Source: an uncultured Flavobacteriales bacterium
GTDB lineage: Bacteria > Bacteroidota > Bacteroidia > Flavobacteriales_G > Salibacteraceae
Direction: 5' to 3'
DNA length: 64,000 nt
NCBI GenBank assembly: GCA_943788145.1
Contig: CALSPD010000002.1
Coordinates: forward strand, 124,001-188,000
Shown piece by piece: positions 55,347 through 64,000 of the stretch; within the stretch, counting starts at the first letter, position 1; every line of letters starts with the position of its first letter. Below the pieces are notes generated by a model. It searched no databases. It was not told the origin of the DNA and saw only the letters and a list, made by a program, of their open reading frames with translations. Made by a program: the position numbers and the translations under genes.

Positions 55347-56321
55347 TTAAGTGTAAAGCAAGTTGCAACCGCGAATGTCGCTGTTATCCAGTCTTCCCTC
55401 GACCGTAAAATGCCCAGAATCGTTAATAATACCTATATCACGGGTTTGAATGAATGAGCAGCTATGAACATTGGCTAAATCAATAAAGGCCAACAGGCCG
55501 CGTCTTCCTGCAGGTAATCGATGGAATGGATCGCTTATGTCAACACAAAATGCCCGCATCCAGCGGGGTGGGACAAAAGCTTCCTGATTAATAGAATAGG
55601 CTTGAGATAGTAGCTCAGTCATGCCATATTCAGAGTGAATATCAGATTGTTTAAATCCAGCTTTTAGCGCTCGATGTAGTTCCGTTCGGGTTAATTCAAC
55701 CTTTCTGCCCTTCATTCCACCGGTTTCCATGACGACTAAATTTGGGAATTCGAATTCAAACAATTCTGCAAAATCTAACAATGCGTAGCTCACGCCAATC
55801 AAAAGTGTTTTTTGGTTGTAGTTGCGGAGGGCGTTCAATCGGTTATGTAAGTCGTCCGGACTCTCAATAAAACTAGACGATCGATTTTTTGACCGCGAGA
55901 TGAAATCATTGGCCATATATACCAACGAAGAGTCGCCATTTTCGACATATGAGGGCAAATACGCTAGGAGAACCCATTCTTCAAGGCTGCCATAAAGCGA
56001 TTCAAAGTGGCTCGCGCTCAGGGTTGAATACAAATCCAAATCATGGACAAAATGATTGGATCGTTGGCCCAAAGTAGTGCCGCTACTTTTGAAAACAGCC
56101 GATTCATAATCGAAACGGTTGAAACGATAATGCTTGAAAAGTTCAATTGGGACAAAGGGAAAATCATCGCCTTCTTGCCAATTGATTCTAGATAAAAACT
56201 CTGAAAAAGGCGATACTTGATCACGCTGTAGCGCAAATATTTTCCGCGCTAATTCGTTAAACGCTTCATCAGAAGAGATTTGAATTAGTTGATCAGCAAT
56301 CTGTAATTTCGAAAAGTTCAA
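55347..56321 (-). CDS. LuxE-like acyl-protein synthetase family protein
   Basis: A 324-residue protein of the acyl-protein synthetase (LuxE-type) branch of the adenylate-forming superfamily, which activates fatty acids as acyl-AMP. Recognisable are FVPIELFKHYRFN, the phosphate-binding loop FKSSGTTLGQRS (about 77-88), and the later SEYGMTELLSQAY (about 220-232). No luxA/B/C/D genes are nearby, so light production is not implied; similar orphan genes are common in Bacteroidota, often near envelope or surface-sugar genes. The start is TTG at 56321, since no in-frame ATG is available; it abuts the divergent gene at 56322. Confidence 0.88.
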   Translation of the reverse strand: MNFSKLQIADQLIQISSDEAFNELARKIFALQRDQVSPFSEFLSRINWQEGDDFPFVPIELFKHYRFNRFDYESAVFKSSGTTLGQRSNHFVHDLDLYSTLSASHFESLYGSLEEWVLLAYLPSYVENGDSSLVYMANDFISRSKNRSSSFIESPDDLHNRLNALRNYNQKTLLIGVSYALLDFAELFEFEFPNLVVMETGGMKGRKVELTRTELHRALKAGFKQSDIHSEYGMTELLSQAYSINQEAFVPPRWMRAFCVDISDPFHRLPAGRRGLLAFIDLANVHSCSFIQTRDIGIINDSGHFTVEGRLDNSDIRGCNLLYT

Positions 56322-56825
56322 ATGAATGGTATGCTAAAAGTCGGCTCAAAATTACTTGCCCTAATCACAATACTCGCCCTTTCTCAATGCAGAATTGATA
56401 AATGCGAGGAAGAGGCTCCTTCCATAGAGTTTTATAAGTACGCCTATTTTGCGGCAGACCCAGGAGATCCATTCGCGGCCGATTCCCTCGTGCTTTACAC
56501 CCAGTTCGTGGACTGTCAAGGAGATGTTGGACTTAATGGATCGACTGACACGACAAAGAATTTACGCACTTACCTTTATGAGTTTATTGATGGCGAATGG
56601 AAGCGGTTTGAACATGCAAACCCGAGAGATACGGTGCTCTTTTTCTCTCAAGTTCCAAAATCAAACAAGCTTGTGGAAGACCAAAAAGCGGAGGGCATAA
56701 TTGAGCAATCATTAGGAAGTATTCGCCAGAATAGCGACACCATCCGTTTTGAAGTTCAATTAATAGACCGCGCAGGAAACAGAAGCAATAAGATTACAAC
56801 GCCAGAGTTTGTGTTTCCGAATTAG
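56322..56825 (+). CDS. Lipoprotein of unknown function
   Basis: A 167-residue lipoprotein. The signal ends at Cys (LLALITILALSQC); the start may be 56322 or the ATG at 56331. The body is an Ig-like stretch with FAADPGDPFAADSLVLYTQF, DCQGDVGLNGSTDTT and a conserved-looking end RFEVQLIDRAGNRSNKI. Proteins with this pattern ('water-facing D.aGN.S' end) occur in Bacteroidota without a known role. It abuts the LuxE-like start and overlaps the Na/Pi gene by 4 bases at its end. Confidence 0.8.
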   Translation: MNGMLKVGSKLLALITILALSQCRIDKCEEEAPSIEFYKYAYFAADPGDPFAADSLVLYTQFVDCQGDVGLNGSTDTTKNLRTYLYEFIDGEWKRFEHANPRDTVLFFSQVPKSNKLVEDQKAEGIIEQSLGSIRQNSDTIRFEVQLIDRAGNRSNKITTPEFVFPN

Positions 56826-58510
56826 ATTTTGCCGCTCATTGCTTCGCTCACATTGATAACGTGATCACCTATTTTTTCAAGCGAAGAGAATAGATCGTTA
56901 TAGATCATACCACTCTGATAGTTGTATTCACCTTTTTCGATGCTTTGTAGATGCTTCACTCGCATGGCATCGCGCTTTTTATTGATGTCTTCTTCAAGGC
57001 CATAAGCAGCATCTAACTGAACTTGTTTGTAATTCGCGCCTATATTCTTATCCATCATTTTGTTTGCTTCATCAACGAGGTCAAACAATTCTAAAAGCTC
57101 TTTTCGCTGTTCAGATGCGAACCAAATCTTGCTTTCAATTTTCCGTTCAAGGTTAATTGACATTTGGTAGCATATGTCACCAACTCGTTCCAAATCGTTA
57201 CAAATACTGAGCATGACCCTGACCATCTGCGAAGATTCGTTCGATAATTTGCCTTGGGAAACTTTGGTTAAGTATTCCGTGACTTCAATCTCTATTCGGT
57301 CAGATATCTCTTCATACTTCTTAATTCGTTTCAGCATTTTCTTTGCTTTTTTCGGGTCTTTTTCGAGTAGAAGCTCCCTCACCATTTTTACGTGACGACC
57401 ACATAATTCACCAAATTTTTGCACTTCCTTTTTAGCTTCAAGAATGGACAACTCCGCTGTTCCCATGACTCCTGTACCAATGTATTCAAGGTGAAATATT
57501 TCATCCATATCGCCTTTTGAAGGAACGGTTTTAATCGCAACTTTTACCAGTATCGGTACAAACCAGATTAACAGCAAAACATTGGTGAGGTTGAAGAACG
57601 TATGAAAATAGGATAGTGCGAAAGGAATAGATTCACTATCTGTGTACGGATCGTTTGTGCCCATTACATCCATTGAAAACCATTGAATGCCCTGCAGAAC
57701 AAATGGAAGCAGGAGAACCATCCAAGATACTCCTATTATGTTGAACATAGAGTGGATTCTGGCCGAACGTTTCGCATGCACGTTTCCAACAATTGAAGCC
57801 AGTTCAGCAGTTATAGTTGTTCCAATATTTTCACCTAAGACCATGGCCGCTGCTAATGGAAATGGAATCCAGCCGTTGTTGCACATAACGAAGGTTAACG
57901 TCATTGCAGCACTGGATGACTGCACGATTATGGTCACTAATGTTCCAATTCCTACGAACAAGAGATTGGTCATTAGACCACTGTCGAAACCAGATAGAAA
58001 GGATAAGACTTCTGGGTTTTCTTTAAGGTTTGGTACCGCATTCTTAAGCGCATCAAGTCCTAAAAATAATATGGCAAATCCAATAATAAACTCACCCCAG
58101 CTTTTAACCTTTGATCCACCTAGAAGTAGCATTGGAAGACCAATGGCAATAAGCGGTAAGGAGATGGCGACAATTTTAAATTTGAATCCGAAATAGGAAA
58201 CAATCCATGCTGTAATGGTCGTGCCAATGTTGGCTCCCATCATTACTCCAGCAGACTCCATAAGGGATAAAAGACCGGCATTCACAAAACTCACAGTCAT
58301 TACTGTAGTTGCCGATGATGACTGAACTAAACTGGTTATAAGGAAGCCTGTAAGGACGCCAAAGAATCGATTTTTTGTCATTGCTCCAAGGATCTCTCGA
58401 AGTCGCTGACCAGCGGCTTTTTGAATCCCTTCGCTCATGATTTTCATACCATAAATGAAGAAGCCAAGGGCTCCTAAAAGGACCAATACATCAAATAAGG
58501 AGTAATTCAC
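56822..58510 (-). CDS. Na/Pi cotransporter family protein with PhoU-like tail
   Basis: A sodium-phosphate cotransporter (NptA/SLC34-like) of 562 residues. The GTG start at 58510 (NYSLFDVLVLLGALGFFIYGMK) is preferred because the longer reading to 58579 overlaps the porin gene. Two inverted repeat halves are visible: GFLITSLVQSSSATTVMTVSF with MGANIGTTITAW, and VTIIVQSSSAAMTLTFV with LGENIGTTITAE. A cytoplasmic PhoU-like helical domain starts near residue 360. The porin 19 bases upstream suggests uptake of phosphate or another anion as a two-membrane route. Confidence 0.94.
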   Translation of the reverse strand: MNYSLFDVLVLLGALGFFIYGMKIMSEGIQKAAGQRLREILGAMTKNRFFGVLTGFLITSLVQSSSATTVMTVSFVNAGLLSLMESAGVMMGANIGTTITAWIVSYFGFKFKIVAISLPLIAIGLPMLLLGGSKVKSWGEFIIGFAILFLGLDALKNAVPNLKENPEVLSFLSGFDSGLMTNLLFVGIGTLVTIIVQSSSAAMTLTFVMCNNGWIPFPLAAAMVLGENIGTTITAELASIVGNVHAKRSARIHSMFNIIGVSWMVLLLPFVLQGIQWFSMDVMGTNDPYTDSESIPFALSYFHTFFNLTNVLLLIWFVPILVKVAIKTVPSKGDMDEIFHLEYIGTGVMGTAELSILEAKKEVQKFGELCGRHVKMVRELLLEKDPKKAKKMLKRIKKYEEISDRIEIEVTEYLTKVSQGKLSNESSQMVRVMLSICNDLERVGDICYQMSINLERKIESKIWFASEQRKELLELFDLVDEANKMMDKNIGANYKQVQLDAAYGLEEDINKKRDAMRVKHLQSIEKGEYNYQSGMIYNDLFSSLEKIGDHVINVSEAMSGKI

Positions 58511-58529
58511 GTTGGGTAGTATTAATGAT

Positions 58530-59729
58530 CTAGAATGATAATTCAGTTTGAAAGCGAACCATAAGTCCTTCGTTTGCAAAAGTGGTACTTAAGGCTCTAT
58601 CATATGTTAAGTCTGTCTGAACTTTTAGGTTATGTCCCTTAAAGTATCTTGATAATCCTAAGGTGTATTGTTCTGAATTTGACAATGAGGATGCGTGACC
58701 GGCCATTTTGGCTATGCGGGTGTAGCGAGCAGCAATTTCTGCGTTTGATTTAAATAAATAGCCCGCTTGGCCAGAATAAGCAAAGCCTTGGCCGAATGAT
58801 CGACCAAAGGCGTCAACCAATTTAGGATCAGAGGCTTCGCGATGTGCAGCCTCTATCAGTATGGAGAAGCCGCTGTATTTGAAAATCATATCAGCCATGA
58901 AAGTGGTTAAATTAGACTGAAGATAATCACCCGCTGAATCGATCAAAAAGTTACCAAGTTGACCACCTTGTCGCGAAGCGCCTTCATTATAGTCGGCTGT
59001 GAATCCAAAAGCAATTTTTGGTGTTTCTTCTCTAGCTAAATCGGATGAAAAATAGTCTCCACCTTTCGTAAAGCTACCCAAAGGCAGAACCTCAATTCGT
59101 CCGGTATAATCAAATCCGCCAATATTAGTTGCCGTAATGTTTCTCCCCTCTCCCGTTGATATCGACAAGATTGGTCGCACCACAACGTTTCCAACCGAAA
59201 ATTCATTGTGAATTTGGAAGCCGAAATCCCGATCAATATTAAATCGACTATTTACTTGACTTCGATCAACAAACTGGAGCTTTTGGGATGATATTACTCG
59301 CTCGCGATTGCCTGGCAGTTTGGTTTGGCCAAACCAAATAGATGTACCCTTAGCAACCTGATATTTTAAAACGGCATCATAAATAATTCGAGGAGCCCCG
59401 GAAACCAGCGCGGCTTCTTGTGAGTTGCTTATATCGCGGTTGCTTAAACCTAATTCTATCTTGTAAGTCAATTTTGGAGTTAAGGCATACCCGTCAAATT
59501 TCAATCGTGCCCTGCGCGTCATGGCGTTTACATCTGTCTTGCCACTCGCTAACGAGTGGTCTATGACAACGAGGTTTTGAATCCTCGCAGACATTCGAAC
59601 TGAACCAGAACTATCGGCTGTTGTAAAATTCAAACCTTTTCCCCACGAATCGTAGGTAAGCGATTGTGTGATTCCAAATGTGGTCACTAGAATAAAGGCT
59701 ATCAAAAGACTTAGAGCGCGTATTTTCAT
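58530..59729 (-). CDS. Phosphate-selective-type porin (OprO/P-like)
   Basis: A 399-residue outer-membrane porin with signal peptide (MKIRALSLLIAFILVTTFGITQ). The body has the amphipathic strand pattern of 16-strand porins of the OprO/P group (RARLKFDGYALTPKLTYKIELG, AEIAARYTRI) and ends in Phe (VRFQTELSF), the barrel-assembly signal. In Bacteroidota such porins sit beside Na/Pi cotransporters, as here. A -7-like AACTTTTG lies at 59734-59741, with only four bases before the ATG. Confidence 0.9.
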   Translation of the reverse strand: MKIRALSLLIAFILVTTFGITQSLTYDSWGKGLNFTTADSSGSVRMSARIQNLVVIDHSLASGKTDVNAMTRRARLKFDGYALTPKLTYKIELGLSNRDISNSQEAALVSGAPRIIYDAVLKYQVAKGTSIWFGQTKLPGNRERVISSQKLQFVDRSQVNSRFNIDRDFGFQIHNEFSVGNVVVRPILSISTGEGRNITATNIGGFDYTGRIEVLPLGSFTKGGDYFSSDLAREETPKIAFGFTADYNEGASRQGGQLGNFLIDSAGDYLQSNLTTFMADMIFKYSGFSILIEAAHREASDPKLVDAFGRSFGQGFAYSGQAGYLFKSNAEIAARYTRIAKMAGHASSLSNSEQYTLGLSRYFKGHNLKVQTDLTYDRALSTTFANEGLMVRFQTELSF

Positions 59730-59857
59730 GGCGCAAAAGTTTGGAATTCATCCAAGCTGATAGCATTGAATTAATGTAGCTAACCCACATTTAATAATTT
59801 GTTCACAATTAGAAAAGACAGGTGAATGGGCTAAATGCAGTGACAGCATAATTTGTG

Positions 59858-59871
59858 ACGCTTTTAAGCGT
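59858..59871. repeat. Short inverted repeat ACGCTT-TT-AAGCGT
   Basis: A perfect 6-bp inverted repeat with a 2-base spacer in the 248-base gap between the porin start and the terminator of the beta-helix gene. It has no T-run, so it could be an operator of the porin-transporter pair. The rest of this gap shows no gene. Confidence 0.3.
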
Positions 59872-59922
59872 GAAAAACGCATTGTCAAAGTTTTTACGGC
59901 ATGTTACCTAAATGTTAAGGCA

Positions 59923-59951
59923 TAAAAAAAGGCGTGCTTCAAGCACGCCTT
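59923..59951 (-). terminator. Rho-independent terminator
   Basis: On the minus strand AAGGCGTGCTT G AAGCACGCCTT followed by a T-run (TTTTTTT overlapping the arm). It ends the beta-helix lipoprotein transcript and separates it from the porin gene. Confidence 0.88.
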
Positions 59952-59977
59952 AGGCATTTAGTTGGTATCGGGGTGGC

Positions 59978-61183
59978 CTATAAGCCCTTTGTCCATCCAA
60001 TGGTCCAATCTGTTCCGGCACCTGTTCCGGCACCGTTTATGGCGTCACTAACTGCATTTGCCGCGTTGGTTGAGTCCGAAGCGTTGTTCGCTCCTTTTAT
60101 TGCGAATTCAAGACCAGTTGAATTACTTATGGAAACATTGCTCAACAGAAGCTCTCCAGAAGCTGCGTTGCTCACTGTAATGCCATGCTCGACTTCAATG
60201 CCATCCTGGAAGTTTGTGATGACAACATTGTTGATCTTTCCTTTTGTTCCTTCCCGCAATTTCATTCCGTCAGATTCCGATCCAACATACGCTGTCAAAG
60301 TGATGTTTGAAAGTGTCGGGTTAGAAAAAGGACTGGCGCCATTGTTATCTCCGTTGTTATCGGCTTCAATTCCTCGATCACCGACTCCATTTGCTTGTTC
60401 GGCAATCCAATAGGATCCAGATCCGACCCAGCCGTAAGTCCAATCAAAGCAATCGTCTCCGCTTCCGGTTGAAACCAAATAGGTTGCATTCACGGTTCCT
60501 CCAAAGAATTCGAAACCGTCATCATTTCCAAAATAGGCTTGTAAATACGCTACCGTTGTTGATGATCCAACACCATTAAATGTGAATCCATTGTGCTCTT
60601 TTTCATCATTAATCGCATTTCCTGTGTATTCCACTCGCACGTATTTAAGCGTACCAGAATTGTCACTTGGCTCTGTGCCACCGTACAATACATCTCCAAC
60701 TTCCGCAGTAGCGGTTGATCCATTGTTTATTGGGGCTTTGCCACATAATATGATTCCACCCCAATCCCCAGCCGCTGGGCTTGATGCGCCTGAAGTAAAG
60801 ACAATTGGATTATCGGCCGTTCCTTGGGCATCGATTTGAGCCCCTTGTTCAATTAACAAATACGCGACCGATTCGTTAGGGTCCGATTTGATTATCGTTC
60901 CTGCTGGAATTGTTAAGATGGCTCCGCTTTTCACATGAACTCCACCCGCTAAAGTGTATTCATATTGGGCGTCTAAAATTCGATCTTCCGTAATATCTCC
61001 CGATAAGATCGTATTGACGGCTTCGTATTCACACGAACCATCATCGTTTTTGGCTTTCTCGTCATAATTAGTTGCCAATGGGTCTGTACAACCATCGTTG
61101 TTACAAGACGAAATACTAAAGGAAAACAACATTGTAAATGCTGCTATACCCAATCTTGATTTTTGTAAATGTTTCATTTTCAT
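59978..61183 (-). CDS. Right-handed beta-helix lipoprotein with N-terminal Cys module
   Basis: A 401-residue lipoprotein (LGIAAFTMLFSFSISSC). After the anchor is the short module GCTDPLATNYDEKAKNDDGSC (about 31-51), shared with the imelysin-like protein at 52500. The rest is a parallel beta-helix-like body with repeated Asn/Gly turns (GDWGGIILCGKAPINN, NGFTFNGVGSS, DDGFEFFGG, DGMKLREG), as in passenger-like surface proteins. It lies between a TonB receptor and a porin/Na/Pi pair, all on one strand, which suggests a role in nutrient uptake, perhaps phosphate; this is inference. Own terminator downstream. Confidence 0.86.
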   Translation of the reverse strand: MKMKHLQKSRLGIAAFTMLFSFSISSCNNDGCTDPLATNYDEKAKNDDGSCEYEAVNTILSGDITEDRILDAQYEYTLAGGVHVKSGAILTIPAGTIIKSDPNESVAYLLIEQGAQIDAQGTADNPIVFTSGASSPAAGDWGGIILCGKAPINNGSTATAEVGDVLYGGTEPSDNSGTLKYVRVEYTGNAINDEKEHNGFTFNGVGSSTTVAYLQAYFGNDDGFEFFGGTVNATYLVSTGSGDDCFDWTYGWVGSGSYWIAEQANGVGDRGIEADNNGDNNGASPFSNPTLSNITLTAYVGSESDGMKLREGTKGKINNVVITNFQDGIEVEHGITVSNAASGELLLSNVSISNSTGLEFAIKGANNASDSTNAANAVSDAINGAGTGAGTDWTIGWTKGL

Positions 61184-61313
61184 TTTTAATAGTTCTATTC
61201 TGTTTTTTTCTAAGGCAAAGCACGGGCTCCATTATTAACCTAATTATCGCTTTAGCTTATGCCTTGTTTAATTCTTTGTTAATCCCATGTTAGGCGGTTT
61301 AAGGAGCTGAGTT

Positions 61314-64000
61314 CTAGATTTCTGACTTGAAGAAGCGATAGTTTAAACTTGCTCCGAAGGTGGTGCCCAATCGGTATTCGTTAAACACATAGGCCTCGCC
61401 AGCATTGATCTGCTCTTGAACGATCTTAGGATTTAGTATGTTTTTAATGGAAAAATTAAGATCAATTCGGTCACCGATTTGGTTCTTCATGACCAAGTCT
61501 AGTGTGCTAACTGGTTTTTCATGGACATCGCCTCTGCCATAAGTCCCTGCAATGAACACTCTAGGCCCAAATACATTGTATACAAGTGACCATCTTGATT
61601 TGATTTGATCAAGGGAGAATTCATATCCTATATCGGATGAAACAAGATAAGGGCTAGCTCCCTGCATTTGACGCTTGGAGTTGGTTGCTAGTATTGTTCC
61701 TTTAGTTGTGTTGATTGGGCTTTCCGAACCTACATACAGTTGAGTGTAGTTATAAGCTAAATTCAATCCGAGGCTAACGCGATCTATTATGCGAGACTGC
61801 TCAATACTTGGAGTTCCGATAAACCGACCAAGGGTGGTCTTGATTTCGGTTTCAACACCCGCAACGATGGCTCTACCTAAATTGAAATAGGTAAACAAGC
61901 TTGTTGACGATGGAACTTCGTATCGTTCAATGGGTTTGTCAATGTATTTTCCAAATGCGCTTACAGCAAATACTTCGCTTGCTGATGGGAAAATCTCATA
62001 TTTCAAGTCCGCGTTGTATGAATACGCATTTACCAAATCGATATTCCCCTCATACAATCTGCGCGATTGATCTTGATATTGGAAAGGTGCGAGTTCTCGG
62101 AAATTTGGTCTAGATACGGTTTGTGATAAGGCAAATCGCAAATTACTTAACTCGTTTAGCTCATATTTTAAGGAAAAAGAAGGCAGAATATTTAGGGTGT
62201 CATATTGCTTTACTTGATACGGATCGCTCAATAAATTTCGCAGTTGCTTGTATTGAATGACTTGGTTCGTCTTTTCTATCCTCGCGCCACCGATCATCGT
62301 TAATCGACTCCCGAACGTGTAGTCAAGCATGATGTATGAGGCCAAAATGTTTTGTTGTACAAAATGGGTGCGAGAACCATCTCGAGCTTCTTCGTAGCTG
62401 TATAATCCAGCTGAATAAGCATCGTCTCCGAGAAATGCATCTGGGTTTAGTTGGTCTACAATAATGTGATTGTTTTGAAGCGAATCTGCGTATTGACGCA
62501 TCGACATATTGAATTGTCGCCATTCAAATGTTCTCGTTTTCATTCTTGGTTGAAATCCTGCGGATATTGCACCTAAGGCCTTACCTGACTCCTGGTCTTG
62601 CTTAAACTTCCAACGAACGTCAACTCGGCCGTTCAACTCCTCTTCAGAAAGTGAACTGAAGAATCGGTGATTGTCAGATGCATTTAAGGCCTCTAATCGA
62701 TAATCGGATTTTGATGCGTCAGATGCTTCAAACAACAGTTGTGTCCGATCTGGTTCGTCATTTTTAGCCAGATTATACGAACCGCCCCAAGAAATCAGAA
62801 ATCGTTCGTTTTTTGTTTCGTGTTTTCCCAACACTTGAGCGGTATAAAGTGAGTATATGCGCAAAGTATTCCGCGTTGAATACGTGTAGGTGTTACGATC
62901 TCTGTCTAAAATTTGAGAATCATAGTTCGAGACTTGGTCGTTAGTGCTATTCGTATAAAGCCCATTGACCTGAATACTATTCCTTCGGTTTATTTCATAG
63001 TGCACATTGGCTAGCCCAGTAGTTTGTGTGTTGTAGTCAAAGGTCTGCGTGGCGAAATAGTTTTTGTCCACACCTGATGAATCTGTGTTTCGAGAATAGC
63101 CTTCTCGATATTGATAACCGCTACTTTGTTCTGCGGAAACTAAAAAACCCAGCTTCCCATCTTTTCCAACTTCTGTAGCGTCTCCGCCCAAAACAGAATA
63201 ACCGTAATTAGGGGCGGCTTTCGTTAAAATGGGGTTAAAGCTCCGTTGGAACACGGGAGTAGCGTCATCGGCTGGAGAACTGTAATACGAGCGCTCATAT
63301 CCAGAAGAAATGGATGAAGGCAAGTTTCGAGATTCTGATTGGTTGCCGAGTATGGAGTAGCTGCTTCCTTGAGCGCGTTCGAAATCCTTGAACGTTGTGA
63401 TGCTATTCATGGATACGTTAAATCCTACCTGGGCGAATGGATCTTCGTAATAATCTTTGGTATAGATGTCGATGTTAGCTCCTGCGAAATCAGACTGAAG
63501 GTCTGGTGTGAAAGTTTTATTGACATCAATGCTTTTCACCACACTCGTTGGGAATATGCTAAGTTGAATGACCTTTTTATCTGGGTTGGACGAGGGAATA
63601 GGTAATCCATTTAGGGTGGCATTGTTATAGCGATCACCCAGACCGCGAACAAAAATGTCGCTACTGGCTGTTGAACGCGTGATTCCACTGACCTTGGTTA
63701 GCCCCTGTTCAACATCGCTCGCACCTTTGTTTGAAAGCTCACTGGCACCGATGGATTGCGTAATGGTTGAAGCATTTTTTTGTTCCATTAGCAAAAGCGT
63801 CTCGCTTTCACGATCCATCTTCGCTTCGATCTGAACCATTTCTAAGATTTGAGCATCTGGACTCACCTCAATAGCAGTTTCAATTGTCGATCCTGCCGTC
63901 ACAATGATTTCAATCGTGTCGGCAACATATCCCAAGCTACTTACGATAAGCTGATAGGTTCCCGGGCTCGCAGAAAACTCAAAATGACCGTCAAAATCGG
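61314..64000 (-). CDS. TonB-dependent receptor (5' end outside the window)
   Basis: An outer-membrane receptor that imports a ligand with TonB energy. The frame is open through base 64000; the first visible residues (DFDGHFEFSASPGTYQLIVSS) are the end of a carboxypeptidase-regulatory-like domain, so the real start lies beyond. Next come the plug (STITQSIGASELSNKGASD, IFVRGLGDRYNNATLNGLP) and a roughly 650-residue barrel ending FGASLNYRFFKSEI. About 895 residues are visible. The ligand is unknown; with the downstream beta-helix lipoprotein, porin and Na/Pi genes it may be part of a phosphorus-uptake locus. It is not paired with a SusD gene here. Confidence 0.93.
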   Translation of the reverse strand, partial: DFDGHFEFSASPGTYQLIVSSLGYVADTIEIIVTAGSTIETAIEVSPDAQILEMVQIEAKMDRESETLLLMEQKNASTITQSIGASELSNKGASDVEQGLTKVSGITRSTASSDIFVRGLGDRYNNATLNGLPIPSSNPDKKVIQLSIFPTSVVKSIDVNKTFTPDLQSDFAGANIDIYTKDYYEDPFAQVGFNVSMNSITTFKDFERAQGSSYSILGNQSESRNLPSSISSGYERSYYSSPADDATPVFQRSFNPILTKAAPNYGYSVLGGDATEVGKDGKLGFLVSAEQSSGYQYREGYSRNTDSSGVDKNYFATQTFDYNTQTTGLANVHYEINRRNSIQVNGLYTNSTNDQVSNYDSQILDRDRNTYTYSTRNTLRIYSLYTAQVLGKHETKNERFLISWGGSYNLAKNDEPDRTQLLFEASDASKSDYRLEALNASDNHRFFSSLSEEELNGRVDVRWKFKQDQESGKALGAISAGFQPRMKTRTFEWRQFNMSMRQYADSLQNNHIIVDQLNPDAFLGDDAYSAGLYSYEEARDGSRTHFVQQNILASYIMLDYTFGSRLTMIGGARIEKTNQVIQYKQLRNLLSDPYQVKQYDTLNILPSFSLKYELNELSNLRFALSQTVSRPNFRELAPFQYQDQSRRLYEGNIDLVNAYSYNADLKYEIFPSASEVFAVSAFGKYIDKPIERYEVPSSTSLFTYFNLGRAIVAGVETEIKTTLGRFIGTPSIEQSRIIDRVSLGLNLAYNYTQLYVGSESPINTTKGTILATNSKRQMQGASPYLVSSDIGYEFSLDQIKSRWSLVYNVFGPRVFIAGTYGRGDVHEKPVSTLDLVMKNQIGDRIDLNFSIKNILNPKIVQEQINAGEAYVFNEYRLGTTFGASLNYRFFKSEI

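Noticed and set aside
55347-56321. Bioluminescence operon because of the LuxE-like gene
   Set aside because: No luciferase, reductase or thioesterase gene is nearby; orphan LuxE-like genes are common in the phylum.
1-64000. tRNA, rRNA, CRISPR, insertion sequence, prophage or defence island
   Set aside because: Scanning by eye found no cloverleaf-type sequence, direct-repeat array, transposase, integrase or nuclease cluster that supports any of these.

Overview
The window is chromosomal DNA from a Bacteroidota bacterium, most likely a marine flavobacterium-like lineage. The evidence is: the gliding/type IX secretion lipoprotein gldH; several secreted proteins with C-terminal type IX sorting domains; many short-signal lipoproteins; a TonB-dependent receptor with a carboxypeptidase-regulatory-like N-terminus; a type 2 IleRS; a PSP1/RicT protein with a Cys-rich head; and 15 exact copies of the Bacteroidota -7 promoter element TAnnTTTG directly in front of genes. 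No rRNA, tRNA, CRISPR array, insertion sequence, integrase or phage gene was seen. Gene packing is dense, and no stretch longer than about 300 bases lacks a gene.

Layout. 0-5.8 kb: start of an RNase R gene (cut by the window edge), ferritin, an operon of cyclophilin, pheS and a TlpA-like lipoprotein, two small genes and cvpA. 5.8-13.7 kb: pgk divergent from a housekeeping row of DNA polymerase III delta', ricT, gldH, penicillin-binding protein 1A and the two 3-oxoacid CoA-transferase subunits. 13.7-17.2 kb: an NAD-dependent epimerase facing a tightly overlapping set of a family 2 glycosyltransferase, dihydroorotase and a DUF4296 lipoprotein. 17.4-32.5 kb: a secreted-protein region with two tandem paralogous sorting-domain proteins, a class C beta-lactamase-like hydrolase, two very large lamin-tail proteins and an M28 peptidase, interrupted by asd. 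32.5-38.6 kb: ileS, a DksA-like gene and lspA as one operon, then a patch (36.9-37.95 kb) where three neighbouring genes all carry single-base indels, then a RidA-family gene. 38.7-43.6 kb: PdeM, a TPR histidine kinase and a DEXH helicase, i.e. part of the ligase-associated DNA repair module. 43.7-52.5 kb: a coiled-coil membrane protein, a 1,160-residue envelope protein, a peptide-binding lipoprotein, an OmpA-type lipoprotein and tyrS. 52.5-56.8 kb: imelysin-like and other lipoproteins and a LuxE-like acyl-protein synthetase homologue. 56.8-64 kb: a phosphate-acquisition-like row of TonB receptor, beta-helix lipoprotein, porin and Na/Pi cotransporter.

No defence island or other clearly new system is visible. 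The points most worth a second look are: a four-cysteine, zinc-ribbon-like insertion in the extracytoplasmic part of PBP1A; a tyrosyl-tRNA synthetase whose HIGH motif reads GIGN; a G10 tract inside an OmpA-type lipoprotein gene; a histidine kinase embedded in the DNA-repair module; a shared GCTDP Cys module just after the lipid anchor of two unrelated lipoproteins; and the local indel patch, which is best explained as a sequence-quality problem.
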